A DNA stretch of 64,000 nt, from contig NZ_BAAAHE010000035.1 in assembly GCF_039525035.1 (NCBI RefSeq), positions 1-64,000 on the forward strand, given 5' to 3'. The stretch comes from Sporichthya brevicatena (GTDB taxonomy: Bacteria; Actinomycetota; Actinomycetes; Sporichthyales; Sporichthyaceae). The position numbers were made by a program, and so were the translations under genes. Positions within the stretch are counted from its first letter, which is position 1. Every line of letters starts with the position of its first letter. Below are positions 41,936 to 51,163 of the stretch, in pieces. The notes beneath the pieces were generated by a model, which ran no database searches, was not told the DNA's origin, and saw only the letters and a program-made list of their open reading frames with translations.

Positions 41936-44307
41936 GCCGCACCGCCCTTCGCCGACTGGATGGCTCGCCAGACGCGCTCCGGTGTGCACGGCATCTGGAC
42001 GTCGTTGATGCCGAGCGGGCGCAGCGCGTCGACGATCGCGTTCACGACCGCCGGGGTCGAGGCGATGCACCCGGCCTCGCCGACGCCCTTGGCGCCGATC
42101 GGGTTGTCCGTCGACGGCGTCTCCGTACGGTCCGTCAGGAATGACGGGACGTCAGCCGCGGACGGGACCAGGTAGTCCACGAGCGTGCCGGTGATGAGGT
42201 TCCCGGCGTCGTCGTAGACGGCCTCCTCGAACAGAGCCTGCGCGATGCCCTGCACCAGACCGCCGTGGATCTGGCCCTCGACGATCATCGGGTTCACGAC
42301 GGTCCCGACGTCGTCCACGCACGCGTACCGGTAGATCTCGGTCCACCCGGTCTCGGTGTCGATCTCGACAGCGCACAGGTGCGTGCCGTGCGGGTACGAG
42401 AGGTTCACCGGGTCGAAGGTGTAGGCCGAGTTCAGCGACGGCTCCATCCCGTCCGGGAGGTTGTGCGCCAACTGCGTGGCCGCCGCGACCTCGACGAAGG
42501 AGATCTGCGGTCCGGGGGAGCCCTTGACGGTGAAGACACCGTTCGCGAACTCCAGGTCGTCCGGGTTCGCCTCGAGGGTGTGCGCCGCGACCCGCTTCGC
42601 CTTCTCGATGACCTTGTCGCAGGCCTTCACGATCGCCGAGCCACCGACGACCAGCGACCGTGAGCCGTAGGTGTCCATGCCCTGCGGTCCGGTCGCGGTG
42701 TCGCCGGCGAGGAGCTCGACGTCCTCGAACGGCACCCCGAGCTTGTCCGACACCAGCTGCGACCACGCCGTCCAGTGACCCTGGCCGTGCGGCGTCGAGC
42801 CGGAGACCACCTGGATCTTGCCGGTGAGCGTCACGCGGATCTCCGCGCGCTCCCAACCGCCGGCGCCGACGCCGAGCTGACCCATCACCCGCGAGGGCGC
42901 GAGCCCGCACGCCTCGGTGAAGGTCGAGACGCCGATGCCGATCTGCTTGCGGTCACCGCGCTCCCGGCGGGCCTTCTGCTCGGCGCGGAGGGCGTCGTAG
43001 TCGAACAGTTCGACGGCCCGGTCGGTCGCGGCCTCGTAGTTGCCGGAGTCGTAGACCGAGCCCGAGATCGTCGTGTACGGGAACTCGTGGTGCTCGATCC
43101 AGTTCTTGCGCCGCACCTCGATCGGGTCCATGCCGAGCTCGGCGGCGAGCTCGTCCATCATCCGCTCGATGGCGTACGTCGCCTCGGGCCGGCCGGCGCC
43201 GCGGTAGGCGTCGGTCGGGGTGAGGTTGGTGAACACCGTCCGGCAGTTGAACTGGTAGGCGTCCATCTTGTAGATCGCGTTGAACATCGCCGCGCCGAAC
43301 ATCGGCACGCCGGCGGTGAACAGGCGCAGGCCCGCGCCGAGGTCCGCGATCAGGTCGACCTTGAGGCCGAGCAGCTTGCCCTCGCGGGTGGCCGCGATCT
43401 CGATGTCCTGGATCTGCGCACGGCCGTGGTGCATCTGCAGGAAGTTCTCGCTGCGCGACTCGGTCCACTTCACCGGCCGGCCGAGCCGCCGGGCCAGGTG
43501 GACGCCGATGATCTCCTCGGTCAGGCAGTTGATCTTCCCGCCGAAGCCGCCGCCCACGTCCGGGGCGACCACGCGCAGCTTGTGCTCCGGCTGCCCCGTC
43601 AGCATCGCGAGCAGCAGGCGCAGCACGTGCGGGATCTGCGTCGCCGCATACACCGTCACGTCGTCCATGGTCGGGACGACGAGCACCGCGCGCGGCTCCA
43701 TCGGCGTCGGCAGCAGGCGCTGCTGACGGAAGCGGCGCGAAATGACGACGCCACCCTCGGACTCGGCCCGGGCCTTCGCGGCCTGGTAGTCCTCGCCGGG
43801 GGACTCGATGTAGAAGCAGGTGTTCGTGCCGATGGAGGAGTGCACGAGCGCCTCGTCCTTGACGGCCTCCTCGAGGTCGACCACCGCGGTCAGCGGCTCG
43901 TAGTCGACGTCGATGGCCTCGAGGGCGTCGGCGGCCTGGTAGCGCGTCTCGGCCACGACCACCGCGATGGGCTCGCCCACGTACCGGACCTCGTCGGTGG
44001 CCAGCGGCGTCATGACCGGCTTCTTCATCTCCGGGTGGACGGTCCACGCGTCGGGGATGACGGCCTGCGCCTCACCGAAGTCGGCGGCGCTGTACACCGC
44101 GACGACGCCGGGGTAGGACTTCGCCGGCTCCGTGTTGACGCGGATCTTCGCGTGGGCCATCGGGCTGCGCAGGTACGCCGCGTACAGCATCCCGGGGGCG
44201 GAGAGGTTGTCGACCCAGCGCGTCTGACCCGTGATCAGATGCGCGTCCTCCTTGCGGCGCAGCGGCTGGCCGAACGCCGACTCGTACTCCTTGTCGGTGA
44301 CCGTCAT
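41932..44307 (-). CDS. coxL: Form II molybdenum hydroxylase large subunit (CoxL-like)
   Basis: 791 aa. It is the xanthine-oxidase-family catalytic subunit binding Mo-cytosine dinucleotide. The active-site loop near residue 366 reads [10 protein letters not shown], the form II signature; form I enzymes proven to oxidise CO have AYRCSFR. Other family motifs are [11 protein letters not shown] (near 250) and [20 protein letters not shown] near the end (the catalytic Glu lies in this GxGE motif). ATG 44307 overlaps the coxS stop. Many form II enzymes act on other substrates, so CO oxidation is possible but not shown. The gene order S-L-M agrees with form II. Confidence 0.85.
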   Translation of the reverse strand: MTVTDKEYESAFGQPLRRKEDAHLITGQTRWVDNLSAPGMLYAAYLRSPMAHAKIRVNTEPAKSYPGVVAVYSAADFGEAQAVIPDAWTVHPEMKKPVMTPLATDEVRYVGEPIAVVVAETRYQAADALEAIDVDYEPLTAVVDLEEAVKDEALVHSSIGTNTCFYIESPGEDYQAAKARAESEGGVVISRRFRQQRLLPTPMEPRAVLVVPTMDDVTVYAATQIPHVLRLLLAMLTGQPEHKLRVVAPDVGGGFGGKINCLTEEIIGVHLARRLGRPVKWTESRSENFLQMHHGRAQIQDIEIAATREGKLLGLKVDLIADLGAGLRLFTAGVPMFGAAMFNAIYKMDAYQFNCRTVFTNLTPTDAYRGAGRPEATYAIERMMDELAAELGMDPIEVRRKNWIEHHEFPYTTISGSVYDSGNYEAATDRAVELFDYDALRAEQKARRERGDRKQIGIGVSTFTEACGLAPSRVMGQLGVGAGGWERAEIRVTLTGKIQVVSGSTPHGQGHWTAWSQLVSDKLGVPFEDVELLAGDTATGPQGMDTYGSRSLVVGGSAIVKACDKVIEKAKRVAAHTLEANPDDLEFANGVFTVKGSPGPQISFVEVAAATQLAHNLPDGMEPSLNSAYTFDPVNLSYPHGTHLCAVEIDTETGWTEIYRYACVDDVGTVVNPMIVEGQIHGGLVQGIAQALFEEAVYDDAGNLITGTLVDYLVPSAADVPSFLTDRTETPSTDNPIGAKGVGEAGCIASTPAVVNAIVDALRPLGINDVQMPCTPERVWRAIQSAKGGAA

Positions 44308-44789
44308 GCCGTCACCCCCGAGCCCATCGCCGCGGCCGCGGTCTGCACCGCACGCACGATGTTGTGGTAGCCCGTGCACCGGCAGAGGTTGCCCTCCAGA
44401 CCTTCACGGATCTCGGCCTCGCTCGGGTTCGGGTTCTCCTTCAGCAGGTCGACCGACGCCATGATCATGCCGGGCGTGCAGTAACCGCACTGGAGGCCGT
44501 GACACTCGCGGAACGCCTCCTGCACCGGGTGCAGATCGCTGTCCACGGTGTCGGCCAGGCCCTCGATGGTGAGGACGTCGGCGCCGTCCGCCTGCACGGC
44601 CAGCACGGTGCAGCTCTTCACCGACTGGCCGTTGAGCGAGACCGTGCAGGCCCCGCAGTTCGAGGTGTCGCACCCGACGGGCGTTCCGCCCTTGCCGAGC
44701 ACGTCACGGAGGTAATGGACGAGGAGCAGGCGGGGCTCTACGTCGTGGGACGCGGATCGTCCGTCGACATTGACATTGATCGCTACCAA
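44304..44789 (-). CDS. coxS: 2Fe-2S subunit of the molybdenum hydroxylase (CoxS-like)
   Basis: 161 aa. Eight cysteines bind two 2Fe-2S clusters: [12 protein letters not shown] with a later SC (plant-type cluster), and CGYCTPGM with [12 protein letters not shown] 44789 is chosen because GGAG lies 6 bases upstream and the family begins with this AINVNVDGR strand; ATG 44828 would add 13 unlike residues. The stop overlaps coxL (ATGA). The gap of 102 bases to coxE may hold a second promoter for S-L-M. Confidence 0.85.
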   Translation of the reverse strand: MVAINVNVDGRSASHDVEPRLLLVHYLRDVLGKGGTPVGCDTSNCGACTVSLNGQSVKSCTVLAVQADGADVLTIEGLADTVDSDLHPVQEAFRECHGLQCGYCTPGMIMASVDLLKENPNPSEAEIREGLEGNLCRCTGYHNIVRAVQTAAAAMGSGVTA

Positions 44790-44891
44790 GGTCTTCTCCA
44801 ACCGGGCGGTACAGGAGGACGGGCTCATGAAGTTGTGATGGGACGGTCAGGTTTCGCAGCGTCAGTGGAGCGTCACCGACACGTGGCCACC

Positions 44892-46067
44892 CTAGGCAGC
44901 GGACCTTGGAACGGGCCAGAGGCGAGCGGCCCGGAGAAAGTCCTCGGACAGCAATTTCGCGAGTTCGGCGAACGCCTCCACCGAATGGCCCGAGACAAGT
45001 CGGTCGATATGGGGTAGTGCGGCCGACATCCCGGCGGCGGTCGGCGCGAACCCCTCCTTGCCGACGTGCGGGTTGACCCAGACGACCGCCCGGGCGAGTC
45101 GCCGCAGCCGCGCCATCTGGTCGGCGAGCAGGTCCACCTCGCCCCGCTCCCACCCGTCGCTGGCGATGACGACGACGGCGCCGCGCGCCATGCCCCGCTG
45201 GCCCCAGCGGTCGAGGAAGGCCTGGAGCAACTCGCCGAGGCGCGTGCCGCCGGACCAGTCGGGCACCGCGGCCGCGACCGCCTTCAGCGCCGCGTCCGGG
45301 TCGCGCGCGGACATCGCGCGGGTGATGCGTGTCAGCCGCGTCCCGATCGTGAAGACCTCGACGGCCGGCCGCCGGCGGCTCAGCGTGTGCGCGAAGCGCA
45401 GGTACGCCTCGGCGTAGGGCTCCATGGACCCGGAGACGTCGAGGAGCAGGACGATCCGGCGCGGCCGGTCGCGTTTGCTCTTCCGGGGGAGTTCGACGGT
45501 CTCCCCGCCACGGCGGAGCATCGCGCGCAGCACCCGGCGCGGGTCGACGTCCCCGCGGGCGGCGGCCTCGGTGCGCAGGCTCCGGCGCGTCGGCCCGACG
45601 GCGGCGAGCTGGGCCAGCATCCGCCGAACCTCCTCCCGCTGCTCGTCGGTCAGCGTCGCGAAGTCGGCCTGGCGCAGCAGGTCGGTGTCCGAGGCCTCGG
45701 TCGCGAGCTCCTGCGTCTCGGTCGGGGCGTCGGTCTCGCCGTCGAGCGTGTCGAGGGCGGTGATGCCGACGACCCGGCTCGGCGTCTTCTGCAGGCCGAG
45801 GGCGGCGTTGCGCGGGATCTCCCCGCCGAAGTACGCCGCGAACGCCGCGTCGAAGCGGGCGATGTCCTCGGGTCCGGTGCACAGCGTCAGCCGGCCGGCC
45901 CAGTACGCGTCGACCCCGCGCCGGACGTCGAGGGTGTGGAGCGCCCGCAGCATCGCCTCGAACCGTCCGGTGTCGGCGACCATCCCCGCGGCCCGCAGCG
46001 TCCGGACGAAACCGGCCATCGTGACGACGATGTCCCGGTCGGGTCCGGATTGGCCGCCGCGGGTCAT
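44892..46067 (-). CDS. coxE: CoxE-like VWA protein
   Basis: 391 aa. The N-terminal helical part (VRTLRAAGMVADTGRFEAML) and the C-terminal VWA domain with LLLDVSGSM near residue 208 and IASDGWERGEV near 305 match the CoxE family. With the MoxR ATPase it forms the maturation pair that helps insert the copper/sulfur or sulfido-molybdenum centre in CO dehydrogenases. ATG 46067 overlaps the moxR stop (TGATG). The cox subunit genes follow on the same strand. Confidence 0.8.
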   Translation of the reverse strand: MTRGGQSGPDRDIVVTMAGFVRTLRAAGMVADTGRFEAMLRALHTLDVRRGVDAYWAGRLTLCTGPEDIARFDAAFAAYFGGEIPRNAALGLQKTPSRVVGITALDTLDGETDAPTETQELATEASDTDLLRQADFATLTDEQREEVRRMLAQLAAVGPTRRSLRTEAAARGDVDPRRVLRAMLRRGGETVELPRKSKRDRPRRIVLLLDVSGSMEPYAEAYLRFAHTLSRRRPAVEVFTIGTRLTRITRAMSARDPDAALKAVAAAVPDWSGGTRLGELLQAFLDRWGQRGMARGAVVVIASDGWERGEVDLLADQMARLRRLARAVVWVNPHVGKEGFAPTAAGMSAALPHIDRLVSGHSVEAFAELAKLLSEDFLRAARLWPVPRSAA

Positions 46068-46957
46068 CAGCGGACGAGTTGCGCCAGGCCGGCGGTGGTG
46101 ACGCGGTCGGTGTCCTCGCGGTACTTGAGCACCGCGCCGAGGGTCCGCGCCGCGGCGTCGACGTCGAGACGCCGCGCCCCGAGGGCGAGCAGGGCCGCGG
46201 TCCAGTCCAGCGACTCCGCGATCCCCGGCGGCTTGAGCAGGTTCAGCTCCCGCAGCACGCCCGTCGCGTAGGCGACCTGGTCGGCGAGCTCCTCGGTGAC
46301 GTCCGGCAGCCGCCGTCGCAGGATCTCGACCTCGCGCTCGTACGGCGGGTGGTCCAGCCAGTGGTAGAGGCAGCGCCGCTTCAAGGCGTCGTGGACCTCG
46401 CGCGTCCGGTTCGAGGTGACGACGACGACCGGGGGCGTGTCGGTGTGGATCGTCCCGAGCTCGGGGATCGAGATCGTGAAGTCCGAGAGGACCTCGAGCA
46501 GGAACGCCTCGAACTCGTCGTCGGCGCGGTCGAGCTCGTCGACGAGCAGGACGGCCGGGCTGGTCTCGATCGCCTGCAGCAGCGGCCGCGCCAGCAGGAA
46601 CCGGCGGTCGTAGAGCTCGCCCTCCAGCCGTGCCGCGTCCGCGCCGCCGGCCGCCTCGGCCGCGCGCAGGTGCAGCAGCTGGCGGGGGAAGTCCCAGTCG
46701 TAGAGCGCCTGGGCCGCGTCGATGCCCTCGTAGCACTGGAGCCGGATCAGGGGAGTGCCCGACAGTTTCGCCAGCGCGTGCGCCAGGGCGGTCTTCCCGA
46801 CCCCGGCCTCACCTTCGAGGAACAGGGGCCGCCCCAGCCGCAGGGCGAGGAACGCCGCGGTCGCGATGCCGGGGTCCGCGAGGTAGTCGACCCCGTCCAG
46901 GGCCCGGGCCAGCTCCTCGGGGTTCGCGAACTGCGTCGCGAGGGTGCCGTCGCTCAC
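46067..46957 (-). CDS. coxD: MoxR-family AAA ATPase (CoxD-like)
   Basis: 296 aa. Walker A EGEAGVGKTALA lies near residue 50, Walker B VLLVDELDRAD near 140, and TSNRTREVHDALKRRCLYHW carries sensor 1 and the arginine finger. MoxR ATPases act as chaperones with VWA partners; here CoxE follows with a one-base overlap. GTG 46957 has no strong ribosome-binding site, but similarity begins near SDGTLATQFANPEELARALD. Confidence 0.85.
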   Translation of the reverse strand: MSDGTLATQFANPEELARALDGVDYLADPGIATAAFLALRLGRPLFLEGEAGVGKTALAHALAKLSGTPLIRLQCYEGIDAAQALYDWDFPRQLLHLRAAEAAGGADAARLEGELYDRRFLLARPLLQAIETSPAVLLVDELDRADDEFEAFLLEVLSDFTISIPELGTIHTDTPPVVVVTSNRTREVHDALKRRCLYHWLDHPPYEREVEILRRRLPDVTEELADQVAYATGVLRELNLLKPPGIAESLDWTAALLALGARRLDVDAAARTLGAVLKYREDTDRVTTAGLAQLVR

Positions 46958-47042
46958 GTTCGCACCGTACCCGTCGAGCGTCGCCCGGGTGGGCTGCGTC
47001 GCGCCGGATCGGCGCAATGTCGAAAAAGGGTGTCGGCGGGCG

Positions 47043-47261
47043 TCAGCGGGCGGCGGCGACGGGGGCCGCGACGGGGGCGGTGGGGGTCCCGGGCTTCGCG
47101 GGGGAGCCGGAGGGGGTGGCGAGGGTCAGGGTCGCGGCGACGGTGAGGGCGCCCGCGACGGCCATGACGGCGAGGAAGGCGATGCCGCGCGCGTCGGCGC
47201 GGGCGTTCTCCACCTCGGGGTCGAGGGCCTGCGAGGTGTTGTTCGTGTCGATCAAGCTCAT
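47043..47261 (-). CDS. Small single-span membrane protein
   Basis: 72 aa. It has a short polar start (MSLIDTNNTSQALDPEVENA), one membrane helix (GIAFLAVMAVAGALTVAATL) and a Pro/Ala-rich outer tail. GGAG lies 6 bases before ATG 47261, which favours a real gene. I do not recognise it. It lies upstream of moxR on the same strand, 85 bases away. Confidence 0.5.
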   Translation of the reverse strand: MSLIDTNNTSQALDPEVENARADARGIAFLAVMAVAGALTVAATLTLATPSGSPAKPGTPTAPVAAPVAAAR

Positions 47262-47483
47262 GATCACTCCGTCTACCGCTGTACGTCCCCGGCCACACTT
47301 CGACGGAGATCACAACGATCTTGACGGGGCCGTTCGGATTGATCTTGGTCCTACGAATGGAGGATCTCACGCCGACGCGCCCGCCTTGAGCAGCAATTTC
47401 GCCTTTGTGGCGCGCCTCTCCGGTGACGCGACCCACACCCGCCCCGGGCCGAGACGGGCCCGCCCGGCGGGGAGGATGGCGCG

Positions 47484-48062
47484 GTGGCGAACGCAGCGGT
47501 GGTGGCCGGGACGGCCTTCGGGGTCATCTTCCTGGCGGAGCTGCCGGACAAGACGATGTTCGCCTCGCTCGCGATGGGCGCCCGGATGCGGGCGCGGTAC
47601 GTCTGGCTCGGAACCAGCTCGGCGTTCGCCGTCCACGCGACGCTCGCGGCCCTCGTCGGCGGGGCGCTGGCCCAGCTCCCGGACCGCCCGGTCAAGCTCG
47701 CCTCGGCCGCGATGTTCGCGCTCGGGGCCCTGCTGATCCTGCGCGGGTCCTCGGAGACCGTCGACGAGTCCGGCTTCGACGCCACCCAGCGGTTCTGGCC
47801 CGCCTACAGCGCCGGCTTCCTCGCCGTCTTCGTCAGCGAGTGGGGCGACCTCACCCAGATCACCACCGCGAACCTCGCCGCCAACAACAGCGCGCTCGCG
47901 GTCGGGATCGGCGCCTTCGTGGCCCTGTGCGCCGTCTCCGGGCTGGCTCTCGCCGCCGGACGGACGATCGCGACCAAGGTGCCGCTGCTCGTCGTCCGGC
48001 GGGTCGCCGCCGGGGTGATGGTGACGCTCTCGCTCTGGTCCCTGGTCCAGGCGTTCAGCTGA
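47484..48062 (+). CDS. TMEM165/GDT1 (UPF0016) family membrane transporter
   Basis: 192 aa with six predicted membrane helices in two related halves. The paired family motifs are ELPDKT near residue 19 (a variant of E-x-G-D-K-T) and EWGDLTQ near 120. Members export Mn or Ca ions in exchange for protons, so a cation-homeostasis role is likely; the ion cannot be told. GTG 47484 has GGGGAGG upstream. Confidence 0.85.
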   Translation: MANAAVVAGTAFGVIFLAELPDKTMFASLAMGARMRARYVWLGTSSAFAVHATLAALVGGALAQLPDRPVKLASAAMFALGALLILRGSSETVDESGFDATQRFWPAYSAGFLAVFVSEWGDLTQITTANLAANNSALAVGIGAFVALCAVSGLALAAGRTIATKVPLLVVRRVAAGVMVTLSLWSLVQAFS

Positions 48063-48077
48063 GCGCCTGAGCTCCCG

Positions 48078-48800
48078 TCAGACCTGTCCGGCGATCTTCG
48101 CCAGGAACCGGACGGTCTTGTCCGCCTCGGTGATCATCGGGAAGTGGCCGCAGTCCCAGGCCGCGGCCCGGGTGGTGCGGCGGGCCATGATCCGCTGGAT
48201 GTGCGGGTGGATGACCATGTCGTTGTTGCAGACCAGGAAGGTCGACTTCTTCTCGTAGAAGGCGTACTTGCCGGGGTGCTGGTTGAACGAGTCGAGCCGC
48301 TGCGGGCTCAGCATCGTGATGATCTCGGCGTACTGCTCGTCGTCGAAGTCCGAGTAGAAGATCGGCCGGGCCGGCTCGGGGAGGATCGTCGCCACCCCGT
48401 CCTCGATGGAGAGCGCGTCGCGCAGGTTGGGCCGGCCGGTGTGGTCGATGCCCTCGACCTCGCCGACCACGCCGGCGGTGTTGATCGTCTCGCCCTCCTC
48501 CAGGAGGTACCCGGCGAGGACGACGACGTGCTCGACGTTGGGGTGCAGGCCCGCGCCGGTGACGACCGCGCCGCCGTAGGAGTGCCCGACGAGGACGATC
48601 GGACCCGGTACGCCGTCCAGGACCTCGGTCAGCGCGGCGATGTCACCGAGCAGGTCCGGCTGGGGCCGGGTGTCGGCGCCGCGGCCGGGGAGGTCGGGGG
48701 CCAGAGCGTTGATGCCGAGATTCGCGAGGCCCTTGAGCGTGGGGGCCCAGTAACCGCTGCCGTGGAAGGCGCCGTGAACGAGAACAACAGTCGCTGCCAT
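48078..48800 (-). CDS. Alpha/beta-fold hydrolase
   Basis: 240 aa. ATVVLVHGAFHGSGYW holds the oxyanion region, VGHSYGGAVV the nucleophile Ser near residue 75, and WDCGHFPMITEADK the catalytic His near the end. The shape matches the small esterases of the methylketone/salicylate esterase type. The substrate is unknown. It ends 15 bases from the convergent transporter gene. Confidence 0.85.
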   Translation of the reverse strand: MAATVVLVHGAFHGSGYWAPTLKGLANLGINALAPDLPGRGADTRPQPDLLGDIAALTEVLDGVPGPIVLVGHSYGGAVVTGAGLHPNVEHVVVLAGYLLEEGETINTAGVVGEVEGIDHTGRPNLRDALSIEDGVATILPEPARPIFYSDFDDEQYAEIITMLSPQRLDSFNQHPGKYAFYEKKSTFLVCNNDMVIHPHIQRIMARRTTRAAAWDCGHFPMITEADKTVRFLAKIAGQV

Positions 48801-48810
48801 GTGGCGGACG

Positions 48811-49353
48811 TTACCGCGCCTCGCAGTACGGGTTGCGAACCAGGACACCACTGACGAGGACGACGGGGTGCGCCCGCAGCGCGGGGATGATCACGTGCCG
48901 CCCGAGCCGCTCCAGGTCGTACAGGCACAGGGCGGTCGCGTCGAGCTGGCGGGCCAGCGCGGTGGTCTCGGCCTCGTAGGCCATGAACTCCTCGAGGACG
49001 GGCGTCCCGAACGCCGCCTCGGCCCAGCTCATGTCGCTCGCCGTGCGCGTCCCGCGACCGTGCGCCTCGCCCCAGGCCTGCCAGTAGGAGAGCAGGTGCT
49101 CCCGGTCGAAGGCGCCGCCGTGGGTGTAGGTCGCGGGGTAGGAGTCCAGCGCCAGGTCGGGTCCGAGGGTCTGGGCCAGCCACTCCCGGTCGGCGTCGCC
49201 GGCGATGCACAGGCACGGCGCCCCCGCGGCAAGCCCGGCGGCGAGGAACTCGCGCAGGATCTCCCGCCGCTCCGCCTCGCCCCGGTAGAAGGCGCAGACG
49301 TGGTCGCCCGGGGCGGTCGTCAACCGTTCCGCGGACAGGGTCGGGGCGCTCAT
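48811..49353 (-). CDS. MEDS-domain protein
   Basis: 180 aa. PGDHVCAFYRGEAERREILR and EFLAAGLAAGAPCLCIAGD match the MEDS (methanogen/methylotroph DcmR sensory) domain, which is thought to bind small ligands and is often followed by an effector domain. No effector domain is attached here. The alpha/beta hydrolase gene starts 10 bases past its stop, so the two may be one operon. Confidence 0.7.
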   Translation of the reverse strand: MSAPTLSAERLTTAPGDHVCAFYRGEAERREILREFLAAGLAAGAPCLCIAGDADREWLAQTLGPDLALDSYPATYTHGGAFDREHLLSYWQAWGEAHGRGTRTASDMSWAEAAFGTPVLEEFMAYEAETTALARQLDATALCLYDLERLGRHVIIPALRAHPVVLVSGVLVRNPYCEAR

Positions 49354-49455
49354 GGCCGGAGTCTGGCAGGCCCGAGCCGGCAAAGCTTGGGCCTGCGAGC
49401 ACGAGAGTCGGCGGTCGAATCTCGCCTCGCAGGCCGGGGCCGTCCCACCGAAGGG

Positions 49456-51033
49456 TCAGCGCGGCGCGCCTTGGAGGATCCGCCAAGCCCGGGTCGCGAC
49501 GTGCAGGTTGAACCGGCTGTCGACGTCGGCGAGGTCGTAGCCGCTGATCTCCCGGATCCGCTGGAGCCGGTAGCGCAGCGTGCTCCGGTGGACGGCGACG
49601 GCCTGCGCGGTCTCGTCGTAGTTGCCGCCGCGTTCGAGGTACTCGATCAGCGTCCGGACCAGGTCGGACCGGTGCCGGGCGTCGTACTCCAGCAGCGCGC
49701 CGAGCCACTGCTGGACGAACGCGTCGAGCTCGGGGTTCGGCCCGCCCGCGGCGAGGAGACGGAAGATCCCGAGGTCGGCGTAGGTCGTCGCGCCGTGGGG
49801 ATCCGCCGAGTTCAGCCGGACGTCGAGCGCGAGCAGCGCCTCCCGGCACGAGTCGGGGTAGTCCGCCGGCGCCGAGCAGACCCGCCCGACCCCGATCGCC
49901 ACGGCGCGGGCGAGCCGGTCGCCGACCGCGGCGAGCAGGTCGGCCGTCGGCACCGGGGCGGCGGCGAGCAGGAGCACCGTGTCCGAGCGGCGGCCGGTCA
50001 GCGCCGTCAGCCCGAGCCGGGTGACCGCGGCGTCGACGGCGTCGGCGAGCTCGTCGGTCTCCGCCCCGCCGATCGCGAGCACCTGGTGCGGCTGGTGCAG
50101 GTCGTGGCCGAGCGCCTGCGCGCGCAGGTGCGCGCCGGCCGCGTCGGTGCCGGTCGTCAGGTCCGAGACCAGGTCCCGCCGCAGTCGCAGCTCGGTCTCG
50201 GCGAGGGTCCGGACGTGCGCGAGCTCCATCGCCAGCACCACCGCCCCGTGCTGCAGCGCGACGGTGTCGAGCGGCCCGGCGTCGCCGTCCGGGTCGGCCA
50301 GGACGAGGACGCCGAGGACGTCGTCCCGCGGCTGGGCCAGCGCGAGCAGCCGGCCGTCGGCGCGCAGCGGGCGGCCCTCGGCCTGGGCGCGGCGGATCAG
50401 CTCGGCGCGGGCCCGGCGATCCGGCTTCGGGTACGGGTCCGGACGGCCGGGACCGGCCCACGCGCGCAGGTTGCCGAAGCGGTCCTCGACGGCGACGCCC
50501 CGCCCGGTCAGCTCCGCGACCGCCGCGGCGATCCCGGCCTCGCCGCCGCCGGCCGCGCTCACCCGGGCGAGGGCCTCGTGGATCTCGACCGTGCGCTCCA
50601 GGTCGGACACCGTCGCGGCCAGCCGCTCCTTCGCGGCGTCCGCGGCCGCGGCCTCGGCGAGCGCCTGCTGGTGCAGCTCGGCGTTGGCCAGCGAGGTCCC
50701 GGTCTGGTGGGCGAGTACCCGCCAGAGGAACTCGGCCTCCGCCGGGGGCGGCGCGTCCGCCCCGACGACGAGGTGGCCCCGCAGCCCGCCGGGGCCGTGC
50801 AGGGGATAGGCGGCGCTCCACGCCGTGGCGGGGCGGGCGACCTCGTCCTCCGACCCCGCCTCCAGCTGCGCCTCGACCGACGAGCACGGCCCGAGCGCCG
50901 GGGCCGACCCGAGCGCGAGGGCGACGATCTCGTCGGCGTCCCGGGTCTCGGTCATCAGCATCCCGAGGACGAACAGTCCGTGCAGGTCCGAGAGCTGCCG
51001 GCGCAGCCGTGCGACCTCGTCCTCGTCAGCCAT
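49456..51033 (-). CDS. PucR-type transcriptional regulator
   Basis: 525 aa. It has a GAF-like N-terminal sensor region (about 15-150), a helical linker with ATVSDLERTVEIHEALARVS, a second sensor segment (EDRFGNLRAWAG), a GGDEF-like PucR central domain and a C-terminal PucR helix-turn-helix (GGNYDETAQAVAVHRSTLRY). The usual role is control of a nearby degradation operon. The flavoprotein/nitrilase pair starts 130 bases away on the other strand and is the likely target. ATG 51033 is fixed by the start of this helical N-terminus. Confidence 0.8.
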   Translation of the reverse strand: MADEDEVARLRRQLSDLHGLFVLGMLMTETRDADEIVALALGSAPALGPCSSVEAQLEAGSEDEVARPATAWSAAYPLHGPGGLRGHLVVGADAPPPAEAEFLWRVLAHQTGTSLANAELHQQALAEAAAADAAKERLAATVSDLERTVEIHEALARVSAAGGGEAGIAAAVAELTGRGVAVEDRFGNLRAWAGPGRPDPYPKPDRRARAELIRRAQAEGRPLRADGRLLALAQPRDDVLGVLVLADPDGDAGPLDTVALQHGAVVLAMELAHVRTLAETELRLRRDLVSDLTTGTDAAGAHLRAQALGHDLHQPHQVLAIGGAETDELADAVDAAVTRLGLTALTGRRSDTVLLLAAAPVPTADLLAAVGDRLARAVAIGVGRVCSAPADYPDSCREALLALDVRLNSADPHGATTYADLGIFRLLAAGGPNPELDAFVQQWLGALLEYDARHRSDLVRTLIEYLERGGNYDETAQAVAVHRSTLRYRLQRIREISGYDLADVDSRFNLHVATRAWRILQGAPR

Positions 51034-51163
51034 CGCCGCGACCCTAGACCTGTCAGACCGACGATCGCCAGCGAACTTCGTGCTCCCGGACGGTGCTGCG
51101 GGGGACCGGCGCACGGCAGGGTGTGAGCCCGGACACAGGACGAGCGTGAGGGCGGAGACACGG

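Noticed and set aside
41932-44307. Call as a proven carbon-monoxide dehydrogenase
   Set aside because: The active-site loop is AYRGAGR (form II), not AYRCSFR (form I), so CO as substrate is not established.
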